Of a stretch of DNA of 64,000 nt, positions 33,191 to 41,854 are shown piece by piece. The notes beneath the pieces are model-generated. The model was not told where the DNA came from and ran no database searches. It saw nothing but the letters and a program-made list of their open reading frames with translations. The stretch's first letter is position 1, and every line of letters starts with the position of its first letter. The position numbers and the translations under genes were made by a program. This DNA comes from Micromonospora rhizosphaerae. Lineage in GTDB: Bacteria > Actinomycetota > Actinomycetes > Mycobacteriales > Micromonosporaceae. The stretch spans positions 930,001 to 994,000 of the forward strand of contig NZ_FMHV01000002.1 in the NCBI RefSeq assembly GCF_900091465.1, given 5' to 3'.

Positions 33191-33808
33191 ATGAGCTCCT
33201 GGGAGGAATCGGCCGGCGGGCGAGCCGGCGGGAAGCTGAATCGGGGGACGGATCGGCCCGGTGGCGGGGTCGTGCCTGGTGGACCTTGATCAGGGTGTCG
33301 GCGGTGGTCGGGCCGTACCCGCGATCTGCGCGTCGCCACCCGACCATCACCCGGCTGCTCCCGGGTTACCGCGCCCGCCGCCGCAGCCATCCGGCGTCCA
33401 GCGGCGGGGTCATCACCCCGGGGTGGCAAATCCGGTCGGCTCGCCGCCCGCGTCCCGCGGCGGGTGGAACCACCACGCCGAGAGATCATCTGGGAACGGT
33501 GAGTGACCTTCGCCATATCGACAGAGTGCACCAGCGTCGTGCTTCGTGCAAGTTGCACCTCGACTTTTGCCGATAGATGAGCGGACACGTCAGTGCGACG
33601 CTTGATGCCTCCGCACCGGGGCGGCAGACTGGACGCCGGTTTCGCCCGTCGCGGCCGGTCGAGTACCGGCATCACCCCTGCCGCGAACGATCGCCCGCCG
33701 TACGACGGTCGCGCCCTCGGCGGGCGAGGAGCCGGGCGCGATCGACCGGAGGTGGCGGATGAGCGCGAGCAGCCAGCGTTCCCGTCCCGCGACCCGCGGG
33801 GTGGCCCC
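33191..33808. other. Gene-free stretch upstream of XRE regulator
   Basis: 618 bases with no convincing gene on either strand. Base composition is less GC-rich than the neighbours around 33480-33580, and a palindromic site lies at 33546-33558. It may hold a long control region or decayed sequence. Confidence 0.5.
33546..33558. promoter_or_regulatory. Perfect palindrome GTGCAAGTTGCAC
   Basis: 13 bases, arms GTGCAA/TTGCAC around one central base, 251 bases before the XRE start. GTGCAA/TTGCAC sites resemble targets of XRE-DUF397-type regulators in streptomycetes (from memory). Confidence 0.5.
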
Positions 33809-34690
33809 GTGAGCGTGCGGCGCAGCCCCACCATCCGGCGTCGACGGCTGGGGGCGGAACTCCGCCGCCGGCGGGAGGCCGCCGGCATCACCATCGAGGC
33901 GGTCGCCGAGCAGCTGGAGTGCTCCGCCTCGAAGATCTCCCGCATCGAGACCGGTCACACCACCGCCACCCCGCGCGACGTTCGGGACATGCTCCGGATC
34001 TACGGGGTGGTGGGCGCCGAGAGCGACGAGCTGGTGCAGATCGCCCGGGAGGCCCGGCAGAAGGGCTGGTGGCATCCGTACAGCACGGTGCTGGTCGGGG
34101 CGTACGTGGGGCTGGAGGCGGCGGCCAGCTCGATCCGGGCGTATGAACAACAGGTCGTGCCGGGCCTGCTGGAGACCGAGGAGTACGCGGGGGCGATGAT
34201 CCGGGCCGCCCGGCCCGACTTCTCCGCCGATCAGGTCCAGCAACGGGTGCGTGTCCGTCTGGGCCGTCAGTCGTTGTTGATCCAGGACGATCCGGTCGAT
34301 CTGTGGGTGGTGCTCGATGAGGCGGTGCTGAGCCGGCCGGTGGGTGGCGACGAGGTGATGCGTGGCCAGCTCAGACGGCTGGTAGAGGTGGCCGAACTGC
34401 CGAACGTGACGCTCCAGGTCCTGCCCTTCGAGGTGGGGGCGCACGCCGGCATGGACGGCACCTTCACGATCCTCAGCTTCCCCGAACCGAGTGATCCCGA
34501 TGTCGTGTACGCGGAGAACGCCACCGGGGGGCTCTTCCTCGAGAAGAGCGACGAACTGCAGAAGTACAGCTTCATCTTCGATCACATACGGGCAGCAGCC
34601 ATACGGCCCGAGGAATCCATCGCATACATCGCAAAACTTGCAGAGGAGCCGTTGTGGAAATGGCGACCAAGAAGTTCCCCGTGGACCTGA
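33809..34690 (+). CDS. XRE-family regulator with DUF5753 domain
   Basis: 293 residues from GTG 33809; the frame is open further upstream but without coding character. Helix-turn-helix at about 12-65 (RRREAAGITIEAVAEQLECS and SKISRIETGH), then DUF5753 with AYEQQVVPGLLETEEYAGAM, RVRLGRQSLL and QVLPFEVGAHAGMDGTF. It is the second XRE-DUF397 module in the window. Its end overlaps the DUF397 gene by 37 bases, so the two are translated in coupling. Confidence 0.92.
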   Translation: MSVRRSPTIRRRRLGAELRRRREAAGITIEAVAEQLECSASKISRIETGHTTATPRDVRDMLRIYGVVGAESDELVQIAREARQKGWWHPYSTVLVGAYVGLEAAASSIRAYEQQVVPGLLETEEYAGAMIRAARPDFSADQVQQRVRVRLGRQSLLIQDDPVDLWVVLDEAVLSRPVGGDEVMRGQLRRLVEVAELPNVTLQVLPFEVGAHAGMDGTFTILSFPEPSDPDVVYAENATGGLFLEKSDELQKYSFIFDHIRAAAIRPEESIAYIAKLAEEPLWKWRPRSSPWT

Positions 34691-34881
34691 CCCACGCCAC
34701 CTGGTTCAAGAGCTCGAAGAGCGGGCCGAACTGCGACAACTGCGTGGAGGTCGCGTACGTGACCGGGGCGGTCGGCGTGCGGGACTCGAAGGACAGGACG
34801 GGCCCGGCCCTGGTCTTCGCCCCGAGCGACTGGCACGCCTTCGTCTCCGGCGCCCGGGACGGAGCGTTCGTCCGGGCCTGA
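34654..34881 (+). CDS. DUF397 domain protein
   Basis: 75 residues with DUF397 features: THATWFKSSKSGPNCDNCVEVA, VGVRDSKDRTGPALVF and W-x-x-F near the end. Start is GTG 34654 or ATG 34660, both inside the XRE gene. The Cys-rich GPNCDNCVE differs slightly from the GDCVE of the copy at 569. Function is probably as the partner of the XRE regulator. Confidence 0.9.
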   Translation: MEMATKKFPVDLTHATWFKSSKSGPNCDNCVEVAYVTGAVGVRDSKDRTGPALVFAPSDWHAFVSGARDGAFVRA

Positions 34882-34892
34882 TCCGGCGTACC

Positions 34893-34929
34893 GGGTGGAC
34901 GGTGGGTCCGCCGGATCCACCGCCCACCC
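34893..34929 (+). terminator. Terminator hairpin
   Basis: GGGTGGACGGTGG pairs with CCACCGCCCACCC with one mismatch; 11-base loop. It follows the DUF397 stop by 11 bases. Confidence 0.75.
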
Positions 34930-35026
34930 GTCGCCACTTCCGCCGCCGCCTCGTTGAACCCGTCGGTACGGCGCTGGTCGGCCACCCGCCGAGGGGATCG
35001 GCAACCGAGCGAGGCAGGCGAGAGGG

Positions 35027-35434
35027 ATGACGACGATCGGTTCAGGGAACGTCACCAACGGTCCCGGCAAGTCGGAGCGGTTCGGCGGCAAGTACCGCGG
35101 CACCCGCCGGGACACCGTGCTCACCGAGGTGGTCTCCACCGACACCGAGAGCGGCGGCCGGGACGGCTCCTCGTCCACACCGGAGCACGCCGATCCGCCG
35201 TTGTCGCTGCCGTCGCTGGACCCGAACCCGCTCACCGAGCCGTCCTTCCCGCCGACCGGCTGGCCGATGGAGTCGGCCGAGTCCCTGGTGGACCATCCGC
35301 TGCTGCGCGGTCTGCTGATGGAGCTGCCCCCGAGGGGCAGCGTGCCGCCGCCCGGCTGGCTGGACCGCTGGTTCGACGCGACCCGGGCGATCCTCGAGCT
35401 GCTATACGTGCAGGGGGCTGGCCGCTCGCGGTGA
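35027..35434 (+). CDS. Hypothetical soluble protein
   Basis: 135 residues. The first half is disordered and Ser/Thr/Gly-rich; the second half is ordered, with DHPLLRGLLMELPPRG and DRWFDATRAILELLY. GAGAGGG precedes the ATG. I do not recognise a family. Its last 33 bases overlap the convergent membrane protein gene. Confidence 0.65.
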   Translation: MTTIGSGNVTNGPGKSERFGGKYRGTRRDTVLTEVVSTDTESGGRDGSSSTPEHADPPLSLPSLDPNPLTEPSFPPTGWPMESAESLVDHPLLRGLLMELPPRGSVPPPGWLDRWFDATRAILELLYVQGAGRSR

Positions 35435-36001
35435 CGCGGCGGCGTCCGGCATCGCCCGCTCGGCGAGCCGGCTGTGCCGCAGCGCGTGGCGTACCCCGAT
35501 CGCGGCCACGCCGAGGGTGCCGACGGTGATCGCGGGCCCGGTCACGGCGGGCCCGGCGAAGAGGTCGACGCCCGCCGCCGAGATGACCGCCGGGACGACC
35601 GCCAGGGCGGTGGCCTGCAGTGGCAGCGCGATCAGCGGGTGCGCCGCGGCGGCGCGCAGGCCGTGCGGGGCCGGGGTCCCTGGCGCCGCGGCGAAGGCGC
35701 CGGCGCCGGCCCACAGCCGCCGCACCCGCCGTACCGTGCAGGCCGCGACCACCAGTGCCGGGGCCGCCGCGAGGGCGAGGCCGGCGGCGGCCCGGTCGAA
35801 CGGCGTCATGCCCGCGCTCTGCAGGTCCGCGACCAGCACCGCGGCCGTCAGCCCGAGGCCGGTCAGGGTCAGCGCGGACAACCATCCGGTACGCCGGCGG
35901 AGTGCGCGGGCGCGGCGCGGCCGGGGCAGTCCGTCCGCGACGACGCCGGCGGCCAGCCACACGACGGCGACCGGGAGCAGAACCGCGAGCTGGTCATCCA
36001 T
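35402..36001 (-). CDS. Hypothetical membrane protein
   Basis: 199 residues with about five hydrophobic segments (LLPVAVVWLAAGVVADGL, LTLTGLGLTAAVLVADL, AAGLALAAAPALVVAA and two more toward the C-terminus). ATG 36001 starts at the first helix; longer forms lack coding character. No motif identifies a function. Confidence 0.65.
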   Translation of the reverse strand: MDDQLAVLLPVAVVWLAAGVVADGLPRPRRARALRRRTGWLSALTLTGLGLTAAVLVADLQSAGMTPFDRAAAGLALAAAPALVVAACTVRRVRRLWAGAGAFAAAPGTPAPHGLRAAAAHPLIALPLQATALAVVPAVISAAGVDLFAGPAVTGPAITVGTLGVAAIGVRHALRHSRLAERAMPDAAASPRAASPLHV

Positions 36002-36217
36002 GCCGTCAGCCTTGCCCGGTACGACGTCCACCGAATCCGGGCCGGTCCCGGGTCCGCCCCCCAACTCGGCCCGTAGGGGCCATCCCACGGCGATATGGAG
36101 ACTTCGACATGTTCAACCTTCCTCCACCGCTGGCCTAGTCTCTGCCTGATCGGTAATCGTCGATCTGCCTGCCGCTCCGGGCGGACGATCGTGTGCCGGT
36201 CGGAGGGAGGTAGGGAG

Positions 36218-38227
36218 ATGGGTCTCCCACACAGGTCCGTACTCGTCGGCGTGGCCGCCCTGGCGATGCTCGCGGCGGCCTCGCCCGCACTGGCCGCCGA
36301 ACCGTCCGGAGTGATCCGGAACGCCGGCGGCGCAACCGCGGTGGCCGACAGCTACATCGTCGTGTTGAAGGACAGTGCGGTCGCCCCCGCCCGGGTCGCC
36401 GCGACCGCGCAGCGGCTGACCGCCCGGCACGGCGGCACCGTCGCCCGCACCTGGCGCACCGCGCTGCGCGGCTTCGAGCTCCGGGTCGGCGCGCGGGCCG
36501 CCGCACGGATCGCCGCCGACCCCGCCGTGGCGTTCGTGGAACAGAACCACACGGTCTCGATCGCCGGCACCCAGACGAACCCGCCGTCCTGGGGCCTGGA
36601 CCGGATCGACCAGCGCAACCTGCCGCTGGACAGCTCCTACACCTACCCGAACACGGCGAGCAACGTGCGCGCCTACATCATCGACACCGGCGTGCTGTAC
36701 GGGCACAACGACTTCGGCGGCCGGGCGGTCTCCGGCTTCGACGCGGTGGACGGCGGCTCCGCCGACGACTGCAACGGCCACGGCACGCACGTCGCGGGCA
36801 CCGTGGGCGGCTCCTCGTACGGCGTGGCCAAGGGCGTTCAGATCGTCGGCGTCCGGGTGCTCAACTGCCAGGGCAGCGGCACCAACGCCCAGGTGGTGTC
36901 CGGCATCGACTGGGTCACCGCGAACGCGGTCAGGCCGGCGGTGGCGAACATGAGCCTCGGCGGCTCCGCCAACAGCTCGATCGACACGGCGGTCACCAAC
37001 TCCATCAACTCCGGCATCACCTACGCGGTGGCCGCCGGCAACGGCGACATCTTCGGCAACCGGCAGAATGCCTGCAACTTCTCCCCGGCCCGGGTCGCGT
37101 CGGCGATCACCGTCGGCGCCACGCAGAACAACGACGCCGCCGCGAGCTTCTCCAACTACGGCACCTGCGTCGACATCCTGGCGCCGGGCGTCAACATCAC
37201 CTCCGCCTGGTACACCAGCAACAGCGCGACGAACACCATCAGCGGCACCTCGATGGCTACGCCGCACGTGGCCGGCGCCGCAGCGCTCGTGCTCTCGGCC
37301 AACCCGTCGTGGAGCCCGCAGCAGGTGCGGGACAGCCTGGTCAACAACGCCACCCCGAACGTGGTGACCAACGTCGGCACCGGCACCCCGAACCGGTTGC
37401 TCTACGTCGTCAACGGCAGCCCCCCGCCGCCGACCAACGACTTCTCGCTCGCGGTGTCGCCGACCTCCGGCTCCACCGCGGCGGGCGGCTCGGTGACGGC
37501 CACCGTCACCACGGCGACCACCAGCGGCTCGGCCCAGTCGGTCAGCCTCTCGGCGAGCGGCCTGCCGGCCGGCGCCAGCGCCTCGTTCAACCCGTCCACA
37601 GTGACCTCCGGCGGGTCGTCCACCCTCACCATCACCACCTCGGCGAGCACCCCGGCGGGCACGTACGCGGTCACGGTCAGCGGCACCGCGGCCTCGGGCA
37701 CGAAGACGGCGACGTACTCCCTGACCGTCAGCGGGACCGGTGGCTGCAGCGGCGCCGGCCAGAAGCTCGCCAACCCGGGCTTCGAGTCCGGGAACACCGG
37801 GTGGACCGCCACCTCCGGCGTCATCGGCCAGTACGGCTCGTCCGGCCAGCCGCCCCGCTCCGGCACGTGGAACGCCTGGCTGGACGGCTACGGCACCTCG
37901 CACACCGACACCCTGGCCCAGTCGGTGGCCCTGCCGGCCGGCTGCTCGTCGTACAGCCTGAGCTTCTGGCTGCACATCGACACCGCCGAGACCACCACCA
38001 GCACCGCGTACGACACGCTGCGGGTGCAGGTGCTCAACAGCAGCGGCTCGGTGCTGGCCACCCTCGCCACCTACTCGAACCTGAACAAGAACACCGGCTA
38101 CGCGCAGAAGTCGTTCAACCTGGGCGCCTACGCCGGCCAGACCATCCAGATCAAGTTCACCGGCGTGGAGGACTGGTCCCTGCAGACCTCGTTCGTCCTC
38201 GACGACACGGCGCTGAACGTCTCCTGA
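36218..38227 (+). CDS. Secreted subtilisin-like protease (S8)
   Basis: 669 residues. Signal peptide (1-27, cut after SPALAA), inhibitor I9 propeptide (about 45-120), then the S8A domain with the triad D156 (YIIDTGV), H188 (CNGHGTHVAG) and S345 (GTSMATPHVAG), and oxyanion Asn in AVAAGNGD. After a short Pro linker (about 405) come an Ig-like Ser/Thr-rich domain and a C-terminal jelly-roll-like domain (LANPGFESGNTGW to the end), probably for substrate or wall binding. The start follows GGAGGGAGG. It should be exported by Sec and self-activated. Confidence 0.95.
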   Translation: MGLPHRSVLVGVAALAMLAAASPALAAEPSGVIRNAGGATAVADSYIVVLKDSAVAPARVAATAQRLTARHGGTVARTWRTALRGFELRVGARAAARIAADPAVAFVEQNHTVSIAGTQTNPPSWGLDRIDQRNLPLDSSYTYPNTASNVRAYIIDTGVLYGHNDFGGRAVSGFDAVDGGSADDCNGHGTHVAGTVGGSSYGVAKGVQIVGVRVLNCQGSGTNAQVVSGIDWVTANAVRPAVANMSLGGSANSSIDTAVTNSINSGITYAVAAGNGDIFGNRQNACNFSPARVASAITVGATQNNDAAASFSNYGTCVDILAPGVNITSAWYTSNSATNTISGTSMATPHVAGAAALVLSANPSWSPQQVRDSLVNNATPNVVTNVGTGTPNRLLYVVNGSPPPPTNDFSLAVSPTSGSTAAGGSVTATVTTATTSGSAQSVSLSASGLPAGASASFNPSTVTSGGSSTLTITTSASTPAGTYAVTVSGTAASGTKTATYSLTVSGTGGCSGAGQKLANPGFESGNTGWTATSGVIGQYGSSGQPPRSGTWNAWLDGYGTSHTDTLAQSVALPAGCSSYSLSFWLHIDTAETTTSTAYDTLRVQVLNSSGSVLATLATYSNLNKNTGYAQKSFNLGAYAGQTIQIKFTGVEDWSLQTSFVLDDTALNVS

Positions 38228-38247
38228 GCCAACCTTCCCACCGGCGT

Positions 38248-38278
38248 CCGGCGGTCACGCTGCACAGGTGGCCGCCGG
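38248..38278. terminator. Bidirectional terminator
   Basis: CCGGCGGTCAC pairs with GTGGCCGCCGG (one mismatch) between the convergent protease and glycosyltransferase genes. Confidence 0.7.
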
Positions 38279-38292
38279 GCGTCGTTCCGCGG

Positions 38293-39099
38293 TCAGACGG
38301 CGAAGCTGGCGGGGCGCTCGGTGGCGGGGGGCGGTGGGGTGGCCTTCCACAGGCCGGTCTTCTGTGCCGCGAGGCGGGCCAGGTAGGCCGGGTTGAGGAT
38401 CACGTACCGGCGCCAGAGCCGCTTCGGCTCCAGCCCGAGCCGCCAGAACCACTCCAGCCCCGCGCGCTGCATCCACCCGGGCGGGTTGCGCAGCAGGCCG
38501 GCGTGGTAGTCGAAGGCCGCCCCGACCGCCATCAGCGGCATGTCCAGCAGCGGCCGCATGGCGTACGCGAAGACCTCCTGGCGGGGGCAGCCCAGCCCGA
38601 CCAGGACGAGCCGCGCTCCGCTGGCCCTGATCCGGTCGGCGATCTCGACGTCCTCGCCCGGCTGCAGGCCGCGGAACTTCGACGGCTCGACGCCGGCGAT
38701 CTTGAGGGCGGGGAACTTCTCCTCCAGCGCGGGCACCAGCCGGGCCAGGGTCTCCTCGGTGGAGCCGTACAGGTAGACCGGCAGCCCCTCCTCGGCGAAG
38801 CGGGAGAGCACCCGAAGGGTGAGCTCCGGGCCGTACACCCGGTCGGTGAGGCCGGCGCCGTGCAGCAGGTTGAGTGCCCAGCGGACCGGCTGCCCGTCCG
38901 GCGTGACCAGGTCGAACGCGTTGAGCCGGGCGTTGTGCGCCGGGTCGAGCACGCCGGTCATCACCCCGTGCACGGCCAGCGCGGTCAGGGCCAGCGGACG
39001 GCGTTCGTGTGCCGCCGCGACCACCGCGTCGGTCGCCGTGGCGTAGTCGGTCGCGTCGACCAGTACGCCGAGGACGTTCCGCTTGGTGTCGGTGGTCAT
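38293..39099 (-). CDS. WecG/TagA/CpsF-family glycosyltransferase
   Basis: 268 residues of GT26: [31 protein letters not shown] (the catalytic Asp and Asn region), [11 protein letters not shown], and [17 protein letters not shown] (the GCPKQE motif). Such enzymes transfer an N-acetylmannosamine-type or other sugar to a lipid-linked acceptor in wall teichoic acid or exopolysaccharide synthesis. The start overlaps the epimerase stop by four bases, so both probably build one glycan. ATG 39099 chosen for this overlap and the [12 protein letters not shown] start. Confidence 0.93.
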   Translation of the reverse strand: MTTDTKRNVLGVLVDATDYATATDAVVAAAHERRPLALTALAVHGVMTGVLDPAHNARLNAFDLVTPDGQPVRWALNLLHGAGLTDRVYGPELTLRVLSRFAEEGLPVYLYGSTEETLARLVPALEEKFPALKIAGVEPSKFRGLQPGEDVEIADRIRASGARLVLVGLGCPRQEVFAYAMRPLLDMPLMAVGAAFDYHAGLLRNPPGWMQRAGLEWFWRLGLEPKRLWRRYVILNPAYLARLAAQKTGLWKATPPPPATERPASFAV

Positions 39100-40169
39100 G
39101 CCTGCGGCACCCACTTGTCCACGTTCGCCTCGTAGATCTCCCGCGCGATCATGGGCACGTCGTAGATCTGCTTCCAGTCCGGGTAGTCGGCCTGGAACGC
39201 CTCGTTCGAGCCGATCCACCACTTGTGGTCGCCGATCCGGTTCGCCTCGACGTACTCGCTGATCATCTCATGGCCGGTGATCTCCTCGGCCAGCATGAAG
39301 ACCTCGCGCATCGAGATGTTGGAGTGCCGGCCGCCGCCCAGGTTGTAGACCGCCGCCGAGCGCGGGTTGCGGAAGAACGCCTCGAACGCGGAGACCACGT
39401 CGGAGCTGTGGATCGCATCCCGGACCTGCTTGCCCTGGTAGCCGAAGATCCGGTACTTCCGGCGCTCCATGTTGGCGCGCATCACGTAGCCCAGGAAGCC
39501 GTGCAGCTCGGTGGCGGAGTGGGCCGGCCCGGTCAGCGTGCCGCCCCGGAAGCAGGCGGTCTTCATGCCGAAGTAGCGGCCGTACTCCTGCACCATCACG
39601 TCCGCGGCGACCTTGGAGGCGCCGAAGACCGAGTGCAGGCAGGCGTCGATCGACATGTCCTCGCGGATGCCCTGCTCGTACGGGTGCCCCGGCTCGATCT
39701 CCCAGCGGGTCTCCAGCTCGACCAGGGGAAGGGCGTTCGGCCGGTCGCCGTAGACCTTGTTGGTTGAGCAGTGGATCACCGGCGCCTCGATGCAGTGCTC
39801 GCGGACGTTCTGCAGCACGTTGAGGGTGCCGCCGGCGTTGACGTCGAAGTCGGTGAACGGGTCGCGTACCGCCCAGTCGTGGGACGGCTGGGCGGCGGTG
39901 TGGATCACCACGGCGATGTCGCGGCCGTACCGCGCGAAGAGCTTCGCCAGCGCGTCCCGGTCCCGGATGTCGATGCTGTGGTGGGAGTACGCCGACCCCA
40001 GCTCGTCGGTCAGCCGCCGGACGTTCCACGCGGTCGACGCCTCGGCGCCGAAGAACTCCTGCCGCATGTCGTTGTCGATGCCGACCACGTCGAGACCGAG
40101 GCCGGCAAAGTGCCGGACCGCCTCGGAGCCGATCAGACCGCCCGATCCGGTCACCAACGCGACACTCAC
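39096..40169 (-). CDS. NAD-dependent nucleotide-sugar epimerase/dehydratase
   Basis: 357 residues of the extended SDR family, similar to CDP-paratose/tyvelose epimerases: [13 protein letters not shown] at the N-terminus (NAD), [10 protein letters not shown], and the catalytic region [15 protein letters not shown], in which the usual Tyr of YxxxK is Phe. C-terminal substrate segment [15 protein letters not shown] 40169 follows AGGAG; a longer frame runs through the tRNA gene and is not real. Coupled to the following glycosyltransferase. Confidence 0.9.
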   Translation of the reverse strand: MSVALVTGSGGLIGSEAVRHFAGLGLDVVGIDNDMRQEFFGAEASTAWNVRRLTDELGSAYSHHSIDIRDRDALAKLFARYGRDIAVVIHTAAQPSHDWAVRDPFTDFDVNAGGTLNVLQNVREHCIEAPVIHCSTNKVYGDRPNALPLVELETRWEIEPGHPYEQGIREDMSIDACLHSVFGASKVAADVMVQEYGRYFGMKTACFRGGTLTGPAHSATELHGFLGYVMRANMERRKYRIFGYQGKQVRDAIHSSDVVSAFEAFFRNPRSAAVYNLGGGRHSNISMREVFMLAEEITGHEMISEYVEANRIGDHKWWIGSNEAFQADYPDWKQIYDVPMIAREIYEANVDKWVPQA

Positions 40170-40276
40170 ACGCCACTCCTGGTCGATAGGAGGCAGGGAA
40201 ACCATCGGAGCATAGCGTGACGTCCGCCATGCCCCGATACGACGCGAGGGCCCCGCGACGTGCGGAGCCCTCGTGG

Positions 40277-40362
40277 TGGTGGGGAAGGGGGGAGTTGAAC
40301 CCCCACGCCCTTTCGGGCACACGGACCTGAACCGTGCGCGTCTGCCATTCCGCCACTTCCCC
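40277..40362 (-). tRNA. tRNA-Leu (anticodon CAG)
   Basis: Long-variable-arm tRNA with GGGGAAG/CTTCCCC acceptor stem, D-arm GTGGCGGAATGGCAGAC, anticodon loop TTCAGGT, variable arm TGCCCGAAAGGGCG, T-arm GGGGGTTCAACTCCCCC and encoded CCA end. It decodes CUG. In mycobacteria leuT lies at the same place beside fhaA. Confidence 0.97.
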
Positions 40363-40597
40363 GTGGCTTGACCCAAAACACCGTAGCTCATCCCGGTCCC
40401 GCCATCTGCGGCGGGTGCCGAAACATATTACGCTGATCCCGGTCATCGCCACGAGCGATCACCGTTCGTGGCGGACGAAACTGTAGCACGACGCGAGGGG
40501 TCCGTTCGAACGGGCCGCCGGTAGCCGCCGAGCGGCGTGTGAGCTGCGGGGGCGGTGTCCGGATACCATCATGGCCTCGGAACCCGAGGAGGAGCCG

Positions 40598-41362
40598 GTG
40601 AGCGTGCTGCAACGCTTCGAGAAGCGTCTGGAAGGCCTGGTCGAGGGGGCCTTTGCCAAGGTCTTCAAAGGGGTGGTCCACCCCGTGGAGATCCTCAACG
40701 CCATGCAGCGGGAGGCCGAGGCGCACAAGGCGATCCTGGCCGGTGGGCGCACGTTGGTGCCCAACCGCTACGTGATCGATCTCTCGCCGTACGACCACAG
40801 TCGGCTGGCGCCGTACGCCGCCGCGCTGGCCCAGGAGCTGGCCCAGTCGCAGGCGGAGTTCATCGGCGAGCAGGCCTGGACGGTCTACGGCGACGTGATC
40901 GTGGAGGTCGAGCGCGGTGAGGGGCTGGACACCGGCATGTTCCGGGTCACCGCCGAGGTCTACACCGGCGGCGAGGTCGCCCCGGTCTCCGCGCCCGGCG
41001 GCTACGACGCCGGCCAGCCGGCGTACCCGGCGTACGACCAGGGCGGCGGCTACGGTCCTCCGCCCGGCCACGGTGGCGGCCGCAACGTCCGGCTGGTCTC
41101 CGGCGACGGTCGCACCTACCCGCTGCAGATGGGCTCGACCGTGATCGGCCGCGGTGACCAGGCGAACCTGCGCCTGCCCGACGTCGGCATCTCCCGCCGG
41201 CACGCCCGGCTGGACTTCGACGGCGGCCAGGTCGTGCTGACCGACCTCGGCTCCACCAACGGCACGATGGTCAACGGCCAGCGGGTCTCCGCCGTCGCCC
41301 TCAACCCGGGCGACATGATCCAGCTCGGCACGACCACCCTGACCTTCCGCGTGGACGGCTGA
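40598..41362 (+). CDS. fhaA: FhaA: DUF3662 and FHA domain protein
   Basis: 254 residues. The N-terminal DUF3662 domain (about 1-110, VLQRFEKRLEGLVEGAFAKV), a Gly/Pro/Tyr linker and a C-terminal FHA domain (about 165-250: VIGRGDQANLRLPDVGISRR, then STNGTMVNG). FHA domains bind phosphothreonine; in mycobacteria FhaA binds phosphorylated MviN and PbpA/PknB partners to control wall synthesis. GTG 40598 with GAGGAG is preferred over ATG 40571. First gene of the growth-control cluster. Confidence 0.95.
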   Translation: MSVLQRFEKRLEGLVEGAFAKVFKGVVHPVEILNAMQREAEAHKAILAGGRTLVPNRYVIDLSPYDHSRLAPYAAALAQELAQSQAEFIGEQAWTVYGDVIVEVERGEGLDTGMFRVTAEVYTGGEVAPVSAPGGYDAGQPAYPAYDQGGGYGPPPGHGGGRNVRLVSGDGRTYPLQMGSTVIGRGDQANLRLPDVGISRRHARLDFDGGQVVLTDLGSTNGTMVNGQRVSAVALNPGDMIQLGTTTLTFRVDG

Positions 41363-41368
41363 CCCGCG

Positions 41369-41854
41369 TTGCCCGAACTCGTCATCACGGTTGCCCGGTT
41401 CGGGTTCCTGATCCTGCTGTGGATCTTCGTGTTCACGGTGGTCGGGGTCATCCGCCGAGACCTCTTCGCGGGAGCGCGGTTAGGTCGGCTGGTGGCCGCG
41501 CCGCGCGGGATCGGTGCCTCGATCGGGCCGGCGGCGAAGCCGGCGAAGGTGAAGCGGGGCAGGGCCGCGCACCAGCTGGTGGTCACCGCCGGCCAGCTGG
41601 CCGGCACCCGGATCACCCTCGGCGAGGCTCAGATCACCATCGGACGCGCCGAGGATTCCACGCTGGTGATCACCGACGACTACGCCTCCGCGCGGCACGC
41701 CCGGCTCGTGCCGCGCGACGGGCAGTGGTTCGTCGAAGATCTCGGCTCCACTAACGGCACCTACCTGGATCGCGCTAAGGTCACCGGACCGACCCCCGTC
41801 CCCCTCGGCGTGCCGATCCGGATCGGCCGCACCTCTCTCGAATTACGGCCATGA
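41369..41854 (+). CDS. fhaB: FhaB/FipA: membrane-anchored FHA protein
   Basis: 161 residues. One N-terminal membrane helix (about 5-27, VARFGFLILLWIFVFTVVGV) and a C-terminal FHA domain (about 65-155; TIGRAEDSTLVITDDYASARHA and GSTNGTYL). It starts with TTG six bases after the FhaA stop. FipA is a mycobacterial division protein and substrate of PknA/PknB. Its stop overlaps the next start (ATGA). Confidence 0.93.
   Translation: MPELVITVARFGFLILLWIFVFTVVGVIRRDLFAGARLGRLVAAPRGIGASIGPAAKPAKVKRGRAAHQLVVTAGQLAGTRITLGEAQITIGRAEDSTLVITDDYASARHARLVPRDGQWFVEDLGSTNGTYLDRAKVTGPTPVPLGVPIRIGRTSLELRP

Noticed and set aside
33157..33945. 262-codon minus-strand frame upstream of the XRE gene
   Set aside because: Arginine/serine-rich shadow of GC-rich sequence, overlapping the real small gene and the XRE gene.
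38293..39222. Longer form of the GT26 glycosyltransferase starting at 39222
   Set aside because: The extra 41 residues are antiparallel shadow of the epimerase gene; the ATG at 39099 has the usual 4-base overlap.
40166..40391. N-terminal extension of the epimerase through the tRNA region
   Set aside because: It would be encoded by the reverse of a tRNA-Leu gene and lacks family similarity; GTG 40169 has a good ribosome site.
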